From the NCBI GenBank assembly GCA_004335835.1, contig RWJK01001160.1, positions 123,465-187,464 of the forward strand: 64,000 nucleotides of DNA, given 5' to 3'. Made by a program: the position numbers and the translations under genes. How positions within the stretch are numbered: position 1 is the first letter of the stretch; each line of letters starts with the position of its first letter. Origin of the DNA: Scenedesmus sp. ARA3 (taxonomy: Eukaryota > Chlorophyta > Chlorophyceae > Sphaeropleales > Scenedesmaceae). Below are positions 1-11,108 of the stretch, in pieces. The notes beneath the pieces are model-generated. The model ran no database searches, had not been told where the DNA came from, and saw nothing but the letters and a program-made list of their open reading frames with translations.

Positions 1-252
1 GTATGCTGCTGCTGTTCTGTGATGCAGCTCCCTAGAAGAAGGCTGACAGTTGAATGCCATCGTGCTCTCGTCCTCATGTTGAAGTTTGCAGCGCTGCACA
101 TTTGCCAATGTAAGGGAGCGTGCACTGCGGGTTATGCATAGCTGTGTTTCCGACTCCTCAACAGCCTGTGTTTGTTGATTGTTGCACGGCTGGCAGCTGC
201 AGAGTGCTCAAGTCAAGCCAGCAAACACATAGCAGCAATAGAAGATCCCTAC

Positions 253-444
253 TTTGGTTTCCTGTGCCAGCTGCTGCATGGTGGCAATGATTTGCTCCTC
301 GTCTCCCTGGATGTCTGGCAGCAGCGTTACATGCGGCTCAAACAATGGCGCACCATACTCCTTTGCCTGAGTTGCTATCTCCTGCTGTAGTTTGTTGTAC
401 ATGTAACCAGAGGGCTTGATCCAGATGGAGTAATTTTCACTCAT
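253..444 (-). CDS. Cyclic phosphodiesterase-like protein (2H family), first exon only, cut by window edge
   Basis: The reading frame from the ATG at 442-444 encodes a start MSENYSIWIKPSG, then a helix and FEPHVTLLPDI. The HVT triplet is the first HxT/S signature of 2H phosphoesterases, and the FEPHxT context is typical of plant cyclic phosphodiesterases, which open ADP-ribose 1",2"-cyclic phosphate in the tRNA-splicing by-product pathway (family knowledge). A good donor (AAA|GTAGGG) ends the exon at 253. The second HxT motif should lie in later exons to the left; I could not place an exon in 1-172 with confidence. An upstream in-frame ATG at 642 would add about 66 residues rich in Arg/Ser/Thr, possibly a targeting peptide; I preferred the ATG that matches the usual family start. 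It is divergent from the next gene. Confidence 0.6.
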
Positions 445-1051
445 GGTTGCTGCCAACTGCTGCCTGCGGTTTGCAGCAGTACAGGTACCAGTGCTGATGG
501 CAGGCACAACTGTGCGGGTGCTCTGTCTGGTGGTGTGCGGTTGAAGGAAGCAAGCGAGGCCTGTTCTGCTGCTTACTGCCGCTTGGTGCATGTTTTGAGG
601 TTCATAAGGATCGCTGGGGCGGATGGCGACAAGGAGTGCCATCTGCAGCAACTGAAGAGACAGCACTGAATGACTGACAGGGTACACCAGCACGCTTCCA
701 TCATGGCAACTGTGTTGCGCTGCACATGCAATTCAAAGGCCGCTTTTGTACTAAATGCGCTCGCAGTTGCATGCTATGCGCCTCCACCTTGCTTCTGTAC
801 GAAGTTGAACGACGTAGCTCTGCAGGAGTCACTAGTTGGTCTTCCAGCCCTTCGCTGCTAATCGGTGACAACAAAAACATCGGTGTTTTAGTTTTGCCTC
901 AGTTTTGCTCCTGCATAAGGGCTTTCTGCTGTCATGGAGCACAGGACTGTCTTGCAGCACAGGTCTGTCACACTCGCAAGCCACATGCTGGCAAGATTGA
1001 AACATAGTTCCCTGTGTAGCCAATTGGCAACAATTGACTGCTAACTTTGCC
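445..1051. other. Divergent intergenic region between cyclic phosphodiesterase and mTERF-like gene
   Basis: No convincing coding sequence. It may hold the N-terminal extension of the left gene (ATGs at 642 and 693 on the minus strand) and an unrecognised first exon of the right gene. Nothing else is recognised. Confidence 0.4.
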
Positions 1052-3049
1052 ATGCAGAACGTGCAGGTGCTGGCATCAGCAGCGGCAGTGCTTCAGACCA
1101 GCAGCAAAGCAGCGCAGACTCGCCCAGGCAGCAGCTGCGGCGGCGGAGCAGCAGCAGCAGCCTGCTTACCCTTACAATTCAGGGGACAGCAGACAACAGA
1201 AGGCAACAATAGAACACATCTTCAAGCCAGATGCAGATGGCAGCAGCAGCAGCAGTGCCAGCATAATCCAGGCGCCCTGGAATGTCAGCTGGCAGGTAGG
1301 GCAGAACAGAGTTTCAAGCTCCATGCATCCCCAAAAGCATTTTAAGGAAAGCATGATGCCGGAAGCGGATCGCTACCTCATTGTATGCGCAATCAAGTCT
1401 TGCAGAAAATCATGTTGTGCTGTCCTACATTCGCTTCCCTTGTGGTTTGACCACCCCCCCCCCATCCGGCTGGCCCTGTTTGCTCACTTGCAGATGAGCG
1501 AGCGCAACATCATGTGGAGCGATGACCTTAAGCTGCGGCTCATCAAGGTGAATTGCAGCATGAAGTACAGCCCCAACTACCAGCTGATTCTCATGCGGCC
1601 GCCGCCAAGAACGCGTGGCCACTGCTGCAATGTGCCAGGTGGCTACCAGCCTGCAGGCAGCAACACGCACCTGGGCTGCACTCAGCCTGCCGCGCGCTAG
1701 ATAACTTGACAAACTGTTGCAAACATGCTGCTGATCCCAGCATTTGTGCTTCTGTACTGCCGGTGTGTGCAGCGCATAGCCTCGCAGGAGCTGCAGGTGT
1801 CAGAAGACGAGCTTGAAGACAGGCTGCAGCAGCTGTACAACCTGCTGCCAGGCAAGTACAGCAGCCGCCGCCGCAGCAGCAGCAGCAGCAGCTGGCTGGT
1901 ATCTGACCATGCTTGTAGTTGCAGCAATGCTTTCACAGCAGGCACTAATGGTGCGTACCTCATGCACAATCGCCTGTGACAAACACATCGTGTGTCAAAA
2001 CATCACTGCTTTACCAGTTAGTGAGCAAGGTGAACCCGTGGCTCAGCTGTTGGAGGCATGTAGGTGTTGCTGCCTGATGTTGCAGCATTCTTTGTGCGGC
2101 AGTTGCGGTTGTCATCAGCTAAAGCGCCTGCCTATGTGCATGCTTATGCTTCTGTGTGTGCAGACCTGGCCAGCCGGCTTGTCAAGGCGCCACCTAAGCG
2201 GGTGGCACAGCTGGCAGCCAGCACAGAAATCATAGCAGAACGGTTGCTGCGCCTCCGGGACATCTTCCCTCAGGTGATTCAGCTTGCCATGGCTGCCAGT
2301 GCCGACTGATGCAATACTTGTAGTATGCATAAGAGGGCTGGCAGCGTCTTTTCTGATCAGTTGCAGTGGACTAATCTGTGTGACAGCGGACTTAGTCAGC
2401 ACCATCACATGCAGAGCCACCCCTTGCTGCGCCCACACATACCCAACTGACAGTGCTTCTGGGCATGCTGCCGCCCTGTACCCTGTGCGGCTGCGCAGGC
2501 CAACACCAGCAACATGGTGAACAACCGCCTGACACTGCTGCTAGACGATGACCTGGATGCAGTGGCAGCAGCAGCGGTGCGGCTGCGGCACCTGCTGCCG
2601 CAGATCCACGTGGACCGCTTTGTGGAGGGCTTCCCGCTGGTGCTGGACGTGGATGACTTTGAGCTGGCGCTGGAGGTGTGTTGTGGATCCAGGGTATTAT
2701 AGCGCTGTTGCTGGCATGGCACAGCATGGCAACGAGCTGCACATTCTGCAGAGTGCGGCAAGATCTGCCAGCATTGCCTGTATGTGCTGCATGTCCTACC
2801 GCACCTTAGCCGAGCCTTTCACCGCATCCTTAGCGTAAGGTACTTCCTGGTCGATGTGCACGCGGGTTGCAGTTACAGTGCCTTTTCACTGACAGGCATG
2901 TGCTGCTGGTGCTGCTGCAGGACGCCAAGCGAATCATGCCTGGAATGGACATCACCCAGATGCTGCGCAGCAACCCAGACATGATCCTCAGCCTGCAGAA
3001 AGGCAAGAATCTGATACCCTACGACCAGATAGACAACCCATGGTCGTGA
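1052..3049 (+). CDS. mTERF-like helical-repeat protein, probably organellar
   Basis: Six exons join in phase: (about 1058)..1295, 1494..1547, 1773..1851, 2164..2273, 2499..2675, 2921..3049, ending TGG TCG TGA. The C-terminal half has three successive units of the form (I/L)xP...(V/M)xxxxxxxLLL (at IFPQANTSNMV, LLPQIHVDRFV and IMPGMDITQML), resembling mTERF helix-turn-helix motifs of organelle nucleic-acid-binding proteins. The central part reads SEDELEDRLQQLYNLLP. Intron 3 uses a GC donor (CCAG|GCAAGT). The start is unsettled: the coding frame of exon 1 has no ATG, whereas ATG 1052 in the next frame begins a good transit-peptide-like stretch (MQNVQVLASAAAVLQ), so either an upstream exon or a one-base error or frameshift is involved. 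Exact family and target are unknown to me. Confidence 0.65.
1852..2163 (+). other. GC-AG intron
   Basis: The only phase that joins LLP to DLASRLVK needs the donor at 1852, giving AG|GCAAGT, the canonical context of rare GC-AG introns; the acceptor is gtgtgcag at 2163. Using the nearby GT at 1856 would break the downstream frame. Confidence 0.6.
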
Positions 3050-3613
3050 GAGGCAACTGCAGCTGCCTGGCTGGTGCCGCTCGGCTGTAAAAGCTTCCGT
3101 TGTTGTGCTCGAAGTGTCGGAACACGCTCTTGTTTGCGCTGGCCGGCATGTGCCTTCTTGCACCAAAGGCTGCTGTGCGCTCACTGAGCTGTTGGCTACA
3201 GGGGCGTTGCGTACGAACGCACATTCACCAAAATGGCATGGCTGGAGACTGCTGTGCTGAGCATACATGTGGCGTTTGATGGTAACATGACGGTCACCTT
3301 GTCATGCTTATGTGTGTTCACCCTAGTGCCCCAACACATTGCCACCGGTTTGCTGACCCTCCAGATCAAGCAGAATTTCTCCTGACTGCATCTTTCACCT
3401 CAGCTACACAGGCATTGCGTTGATTGCAGACAACTGTCAGACTGTCATCACGACTGTCATGACGAGTTTGAAGTATGGTCTTAATCGACTTCCACAGCAC
3501 ACCACCCCCTTCTGACCGCTGTGTCTCATGTCGTTGTTAGTATGAGTGATTATGCATTGGCAGTCGCCAGTGACCTGCTTCTCCATATCGATTCGTAGTT
3601 TGAACTCGGAGCA
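3050..3613. other. Intergenic spacer between two tandem + genes
   Basis: Presumed 3' UTR of the mTERF-like gene and promoter of the next gene. It holds short imperfect repeats around GACTGTCAT at about 3437-3463. No coding sequence recognised. Confidence 0.4.
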
Positions 3614-6600
3614 ATGGCGCCCGCACCTACAGCCGAGGCGGTGCAACAGGTGCTTGCACGAGTACTGCCGTCCCTCGATTGTGCTTCTCTGCCTGTCTTG
3701 GCCTGCAGCAGCAAGGGCCTGCGTGCGGCAGTAGATGCGCTGTTCAGCAGCAGCAGCACAGCATTGCTCCTGCTGCACAAAAGCGTGCGCACTGCAGCTG
3801 CCCGCAGCAAGAACTGCAGTGCCGCCGTGCAATGGGTTTGCCAGCACAGATGCTTTGAACCCTCCAGCATCCTGCAAGGCAGGGCTGCACTGCTGAGCAC
3901 ACCCATGGTGCCTGTGGCAGCAGCGGAAGCGCTGGCATCAGCAGGCCTGTGCTTCACATACCAGGAAGCGCTTGAGGCCTGTGCACGGCCAGTGGCTGGT
4001 GCCTGGGTGTGGATCCAGGCAGGTGCAGTGCCAGATGCCCCAGAGCTTGCCAAGCTGCTGGTCTGCGACAAGATATGGGTGAGTGCCTGAAAAATGGTCA
4101 AACATGTTGCTAGATGTGCAGGTGGGCTGTCAGATCAACCTCCTGCTTGTGGCAATCTTTGTGATGTTGTCAGCATCTGATTACAGGACATTGCATGTGC
4201 AAGCCGTCAATGTTGCAGGATGCCAACCAGTCACTGCTTCGCCTGCCACTCAGCTTCACACACAGCATCCTACGCGCTACAGAACACCTCTGCCCAACAT
4301 CTCAATCATCCCCGTGCACTGCTCATAATATAAACTTGCTCTTGTTGCAGGACGTTGAAGATACTGATGCCGTCTATGAGGGCATCAAGCAGCAGATAGC
4401 CAAGGCGCTAGATGCGCTGGACCCAGCACAGTTGCCTGGCATCCTGCAGCTTGCCGTCAACTTGCAACAACAGACCCGTACGATGCACAGCCTGCACTTG
4501 ACAGGCCTCATGAAGGCTCTGTCAAACGACAACCAGCAGCTGCGGCCGCAGCAGCAGCAAGCGCTGCAGCAGCAGGTCACGCCGCAGCTGCTGCAGCAGC
4601 TGCTGGACAGGATGAACAAGCAGTGCAGCCCTGCCTACAGGGATGAGATTTCAAGCACCCTGTGTCAGCTACCTGCCGGTGCTGCTATTACAGGTGAGCT
4701 AGCAGTCCTGCCGTGGGCGCCGCAAACCCCTCACAAGTGCTTGCAGAGCATCACAAAGACATGCGATGCAAAACAGCACAGTTATATGCCACGCCTTGGA
4801 ACAGCTGTCTTGTACCGTGTCTGGCTCTCTCAGCACATCTCTATGCATCCTTTTGCTTCCTTGCTGGTGTGATACGGTGCTGCTGCCTCACCATCAACGC
4901 GACGATGCTGATTTGCGTGCTGCCTGCTTCCTGGCGACGCAGTGGACGCCGTTGCCGCTCTTCTGAAGCAAGCAGTGCAGTGCGGAAACGCCAACGTCGT
5001 CCGCAGTCTGCAGTGGCTGCCGGCATCACACAGCCTGGACCCTGAGGCTGTTGCAGGAGTGCTGCAGCAGGTGCTGCTACAGGGGGCCGGAGACATGAGC
5101 TTTGCACTCTTGTAGCTTGCGGCCGCGCAGCACATCCCTGCGCAGCGCATGCAGCAGCTGCTGCAGCTGGTGCCAGCATTGTACCCGCTGGAGCCGGAAG
5201 CTTGCTTGCGCAGCAGCATACTATATCCAAAGCTGCTGAAGTTGCCTGGGGCAGCCGCAATGGTGAGTCACCCGCCGCACTCGCGCAATGCTCGCAGCAG
5301 ATTTGATCTTCAAACACCATTATCCATCCGTGCAGAGTCCGATGATTTGGTTTTTGAGAGGAGCTTGATGTCATGCATGCAAGTCAGCTGTTAGGCTTGA
5401 AGAGTGCTAGCATATACATAATTCAGCTTCGTGGGTGTAGCTGCTTGTGCCGCTGCTGTCTGCAGTTGCCTGCTAGTGTAGCAGCTGTGCTGCGCAGTGT
5501 GCTGGAGCATCAGCCAAATGATTTGCGCGCCGTTGACGGCAACAGAAACCCAGTGCTGCTGCTGCTGGCGATGCCAGCTGCGCAGCACATCGCCCCTGCA
5601 GACTACGTGTCCGTGATGATGGTGCCACTGCTCAAGGCAGACAGGTGCCACTTGAAGCTGCTGTGCGAGCAGCCAGCAGCAGAAGCACTGGAGGCGGAGC
5701 ACGTGTGCAAGCTGCTGGGTGTTCTGCTGCAGCACCGGGTGGTTGACAGCTCGAGCAGCACATGGCGGCCTGGGGCTGATCTGCTGCTGGGCCTGACGGC
5801 AGCAGGGGAAATGGGGTCGGAGCAGATTGAGGACCTGCTGCAGCATGTACGCTTCTGCCCCTGCGACAGGTGAGACAGGCTGCTTTGCAGTTTGCATGGT
5901 GGCAGATAGGCAGATGTGGGGAGGAGTGCGGTAGCTTTGCCTTACATTGTTGCCCAGTACGCTGCTTGCATGTTGCAACACTCTTTCAAGCGACTCATCA
6001 GCCTCGACATAATTACTTCATTGTAGCATGCTCTCGCACTTCATTGGCCTGATCGCTGCACTAGTAGATGATCTCACGTTGCTGCATTTGTCCTTGCTTC
6101 GTGCAGTTGGATGCTGCGGCAGCTACTGCTGCTGCCATGTGCAGAGTTTGTGGACATGGACGTACTTTGGTCTCTTCTGGAGCTGGCAGTGGCGCGTGGC
6201 GATGTTGACATGACGGAAACCCTTTGCGACATCTTGACAGAACATGCAGTGAGCCTGTCAATTGACGCAACCGCTGACCTGGCAGAGCAAGCACTGCAGC
6301 ACCATGAGCCTGTAGCAGGTGCGACTGCATAGGCATCTTTTCTTATCTGCATCCTTCCTGGCAGTAATTGGCTTTGGCAAAAAGCTGCTGTGTGCCGCAT
6401 CAGGTGTCCCTGCACAACCGGCATTGCGTGTGGCTAAGACAGTTCATCATGTTGAGTGACGTGTAAACGCGCGTCCTGCACAGAACCTGTACAGGCTGAG
6501 GCAAATCTGGCACTTTGTTGGAGCTCACGAACACTGGCTTGACCAACGAGCAGCAGGCATGAGTGTAAGCCGCTGTGCTTTGAAAACCTGCAGCTGCTGA

Positions 6601-7761
6601 CAGATATGCACCCGTCCTGTCCCACTGCTGCTGCTGCTGCTGCTGCTGCGTGTAGAGAGAGTGCTGCGGCTGCTGCTGGCAGTGAATGAAGAACAAGGGG
6701 CCTACCACTTTCACCCTTCCGATGCGCAGCTGCTGCGTGTGATGCGCATGCTGCGCACCGCAGCACACCGCAGGCATGTGCGTGCACTGCAGTGGATCTC
6801 CCAACTTCCTGGCAAAGCGGCAGTGCAGTCGCACCAGCTGGCCAGCTTGATGCAGGAGATTCTGCAGCAGAAATTATGCAGCAGCGCGAGTGCTGCTGCT
6901 GGAGCTGCCAGCTGTGCAGCGCCTGGCACCTGATGACGCAGAGCAGCTGCTGCTGCTAGCCATCGAGGTGGTGGGCGACTTGGCAGCAGATAAAAGCATG
7001 CTGGAGCATGACAGCATCGCAGCAGATGTTGTGCGGAACATCGCACTCCTGCCGGGTATTGGGCAGCTGGGCGCTGACCGGCTGAAGGTGGCGATGCGCG
7101 CAGCGCTGCAACGGCAGGCAGCTGCTGTGCGCTGCAGGATGAAGTCAGGAGGTTTAGCCGCAGCCAGAGCAGTGTGCAGGCTCCAAAGACAGCCTCGGAC
7201 AGCGCTGTTGCTGCGCTCTGCGGGGTCAGGGAGGCAGGTTCTACTGCCGCAGACGGCAGCATATGGATTACCAGCAGCAGCAGCAGTGGTGTCGATGACG
7301 GCAGATGTGCGGCGCTGCAGCTGCCTGCAGCAGTCGTGCAGGAGCTGCTGCTGCTGGCTCTGCAGCTGCACAGCTGGCATGCGGTGCAGAGCCTGTGTCA
7401 GTGCAGCAGCGCCCAGCAGTTCACCCCAACAGATGTGGTGCTGCTGCTGCAGCAGGCAGCACGAGTGGTGCCTGGCCATGTGTCCAATGATCAGGCGCAG
7501 CAGGCAGCAGCTGTGGCTGTGTGTGACGCTTTGTGCAGCTTGCCAGCTGTGAGGCAACTCAGCTGCGAGGGCCTTGCACCAGTGCTGCAGGTGGCAGTGC
7601 CGATCAACGGCCCTGTGAACAGGTTGCTGGTGCAGCGCCTGAGCCAGCTGCCTGCTGCCAAGCAGCTGAGCAGGTTTGTGGTGGATGGACTGCTGGTAGC
7701 GGCTGGGGCACCTGAGATGATGCAGGTGCTGCTGCCACTGTCTGCATTTCAGGATGTGTGA
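3614..7761 (+). CDS. Large alpha-helical repeat protein with F-box-like N-terminus; disrupted reading frame
   Basis: Exons 3614..4078, 4351..4693, 4943..5262, 5466..5869, 6107..6318 and 6656..7761 join in phase (ATG 3614, stop TGA 7759-7761). The N-terminus (LARVLPSLDCASLPVLACSS) looks like an F-box-type helix pair. The rest is Leu/Ala/Gln-rich and carries about ten or more degenerate units of the pattern LPAxxxLxxxxLxxLLxxAL spaced by roughly 35 residues, for example LPASHSLDPEAVAGVLQQVL, LPAVQRLAPDDAEQLLLLAI and LPAAKQLSRFVVDGLLVAAG. Three lesions are visible: an in-frame TAG at 5113-5115 inside a unit of exon 3, a +1 shift at the AAA run 6871-6873, and a second shift near 7125. Coding character continues through all three, so this is either a young pseudogene or low-quality sequence. 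A substrate adaptor or scaffold role would be inference only. Confidence 0.6.
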
Positions 7762-8647
7762 GTGGGGAGCTTCCTCCCTAAGCTCAGCACGTGTTCTGTG
7801 TTTGCACGTGTTGTAGAACACAGATCTGTGTTCTGTGGGTGGTCTGTGGGTAACTGTGAAGTTCACTAGGAGTGAGTGTCACTCTTCTTTCGACTCAGCC
7901 AAATAGCCGAGAGGCTCAGCACTAGTTACATGACACGGACCGTGCACATGCAGCCTTTGAGATGACCAGCCACTGGACCAGAGCCAGCTGGCTGCGGTAG
8001 CACTAGCCTGCAATGGGCACTGCACAGGCCAGCAGCGCATGCACGATGAATCCACGAGACATGCACACAGCTGGCGCTTGTTGCCGCTGCGCAGTCCAGC
8101 CACGCAACACAGGGGAAACCCAAAGCCAATGCACTGCAGACCGTGCTCTCAAAAGCACAGCTAGCACCACATACACGCGGTGACAGGAGTCATTGAGCTG
8201 GACCAGCAGCCCATCTACAGGGCAGTACACACCATGACTGGTACAGACCCACTAGCTGGCGTGAGGCCAGGCGCCTGGTACTACTGACGAACGCCTGATG
8301 GCATTGCTGCCCAGCCATCACTGCCAATCATGCCGCGCGAGCAACGCGTGAGCATAGTGGCATGGCTCAGCACCGCCGCATGTGACCTCTAGAGCAGATC
8401 TGCAGCAGCCTGAAACCGTGACCATGCAGGGCTCTTCTACACATAACATAACACACGGACCATGTTGCTAAGCCTAGTGTACACTACAACCCCATCTGCA
8501 GCAGCAGCCCTGCAGCAGCAGCTTCCCGTAGCTGTGCTGCCAGCCTGATTGAACTGACTGCTGCTGCGCTGTCCCGGCTGCGTTGCGCTGCCAGCCCTGC
8601 TGCGCTGGCTGCTGCCGTGCCAGCTATGCTGCATCGCATCAGCTGCA
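7762..8647. other. Convergent intergenic region with a 20-nt perfect palindrome
   Basis: Shared 3' space of a + and a - gene. Positions 7815-7834 form a perfect 20-nt palindrome centred on AGATCT, starting 54 nt after the stop at 7761. No coding sequence recognised. Confidence 0.5.
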
Positions 8648-9911
8648 TCAGCTGGAGGGCTTCTTGCCGCTCTTCCACTCCTTGTACATCTCCAGCGCCT
8701 TGTGGTTGTCCGGCTCACACACAAAGGTGCCCTCGTAGCCTGCAAGTGTGCACAGCACACAGACAACAGCAGACACGTCAGCACACACCGCGCTCCAGCA
8801 GCTGACTGGCCAATTGAGAGCATGCGCAGCTGGGCGCAGCAACAGCCGCTGCTCTGAATGCTGTATGCTGATGTTGTTGGCCAGCTGCTTGCCAAGGCAT
8901 AGCAGCAACTGCGATGGTACAACCCATGGCATCTCAATGCATTGGGGTGATACAGGGGGACTGGTGGCAACTCTGCTGACGTAGCTGCGAGAACAGCCCA
9001 ACAACAGATAGTCAATTGCATTGCTGGTGTACTGCTGCAAAGCCTTTGCCGGCAGACGGCTAGCCCAACACATGCCAGCCTTATGCACAAGTGAGTTAGT
9101 GTTGCACGCCGTGAAGGTGCTGCACAAATTTATTGATCGTCCAGCTGCTGCTTCAGATGCTGCTGTTGTTCTGCTGCTGTGCGATGGCACAGTGCTGGAA
9201 GTGCTGTGGGCTGAGCATGTGCTGCTGCAATGTTAGGCACATGAGCAGGCAGGTGTCTCCTGTGCTGCTGCTACAGTGCTGATGTCGCTGCTGCTGCTGC
9301 TGCATGTGCCAGTTAGTCAGCATGTACACACCCTTGGGGCAGAGTCCTGCAATGCACAAAGCACAGCACACAGCACTTGCGTCAGTTAAGCTCCCAAGTA
9401 CACATTGCCGAGGTCAGGATACACGACAGTGCAACAACAAGCCCATAAAAGCACGCTTGTGCACAAACTTTACCAGCATTTGCTGCGCCTGCTGACATTG
9501 CTTACACATCTGGACAATAACCCCAAATACTAAAGCGCATGCTGCTGCTAAATACCCCAGCCCAGATACGCTGCTGCTGTTCTGCTTCTGTTACCGTTGC
9601 AATGTTACGCTGCTGCTGCTATTGCTGCTGCTGCTTACCCATCGTTGGGAACGCTGGCTTGAAGGGGAAGGGTGCTGTCATCAAGAAGTAGAAGCCTGAT
9701 ACCAGCAGGAAGTTATGCCTCCTGTAAAGCCAAGAAAGCTGTCAGCAGGAAGCACATGCACCTGTTGGTGCTCCTACTGCACTTGCTTCAACACTCACAA
9801 CACCACATAGCGGTTGTAGTCCATCTTCTGGGCAAAGTGGGTCTTATACAAGCTAAAGTCATAGAAAAACTTCTCAAACAGCCTCTCGGCGAGCCCTACG
9901 CGGCCAGCCAT
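8648..9911 (-). CDS. Small (about 95 aa) probable organelle membrane protein, function unknown
   Basis: Three exons join in exact phase: 9799..9911 (ATG 9909-9911), 9639..9721, 8648..8739 (stop TGA). The product starts MAGRVGLAERLFEKFFYDFS, has one hydrophobic helix (FLLVSGFYFLM) followed by a Pro/Phe-rich turn (APFPFKPAFP), and ends in a charged tail (YKEWKSGKKPSS). A short basic N-terminus, one membrane helix and about 10 kDa resemble small accessory subunits of mitochondrial respiratory or ATP synthase complexes, but I cannot assign one. An additional in-phase exon (about 9283..9346, reading GLCPKGVYMLTNW) has a good acceptor but an unclear donor, so it may be optional or spurious. It is convergent with the repeat-protein gene and divergent from the kinase gene. 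Confidence 0.6.
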
Positions 9912-11108
9912 CTTTGCTCCTGGTGATCTGAGATCAGCGGGCAAAAGAGGCTGCTGCAGCTGTTTAGCAATCCTCACTTATCAAAGACAGTATTCGAGTG
10001 AACACGTCTGTCACATATCGCCCCTTGTCTGGGCCGTGTCCGTACCCTAAACACCTTTCACTCCTGGTGTATAGCAAGGCGCGACTGATTACAGGGCGAC
10101 GCAAACCAAGAGCACTTATGCGTAGGCTTTGACATTGTGCGAGTTCTTGAAGCCGCTCGATATGCATGGGCAGACCTGGGCGCCTGCTGCTGCAGACAGC
10201 TGCAGCTGGGAGGGGCAGCACGCCAACATTCAACAATGCTGCTGGCTCTGATGCCACAATCTGTTGCTGATATGGCATGTCTTTGCCTTACACGCTGCAC
10301 TGCTTATCTGCAGCTGGCTGCTTACTGCACATGATGTGCAGAATTCAATGCAAGTTGCCAGGCTCGCGCCGCGCCACGGTGGCTCAGCGCAACTGATGCA
10401 CTGGCTGTACGTGTAGACCATACACAGCTTCATGAATCATGCGCATGAGCTTCCAGGTTTATCTTGCTGTCCTGTATTTGCAGTAGCGCTTGTCATGGTG
10501 GTGGCAATTGCTCAATTGCCTTTGGGACTCCCTGGATCCCTCAGGGCCTGTGTACTGCTCTTGCAGCCCCATGTGCTCGTGGCACTGATGTGCTGCACGA
10601 CGTATGGAAACAAACACAGATACAAAATATATTCTGGTGGTGTTATCCAGAGATCAGGCGCCTAGGCCGCCGAGTCAGCAGTGGCCATCAGACACTGCCT
10701 GAAGCATGAACCTAGGTGCAGCTTTTGTTCATTGCCCAGGTAAAATGAAATCCAGGCGTTGTTATATATTCTGCTCAAAAGCACATCTGCTGAAGAAACA
10801 AGCCGTTTGAATTCATGCTGACTTGACTAAAGCGTCTGCTCGCTGCTAGGGCTGCTCATCGCTGTTTACGCATTGAAACAAAAGCACTTCGGTAGTTTCG
10901 GTTGAATTCACGTGTTGTGTCACAAGAACACCTGTTCTGGCAGCACCTTGGCCTGTGGCTTACACATCTGTTGAGCCGAGAGCAGGCAAAGGCAGGCATG
11001 CGAGTGCCTGAGAGGACTTTCTTGCCAAAACATTGAGTGCAGTTTTGGTTATGATAAGGCAGCAAGGCTGACTGCCCCCTAGGCAGAAAAACAGTAGCAG
11101 CAGGAGCT
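9912..11108. other. Divergent promoter region
   Basis: 1.2 kb between the starts of the 95-aa membrane protein and the RAF-like kinase. I see no coding sequence, RNA gene or clear repeat. Confidence 0.4.
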
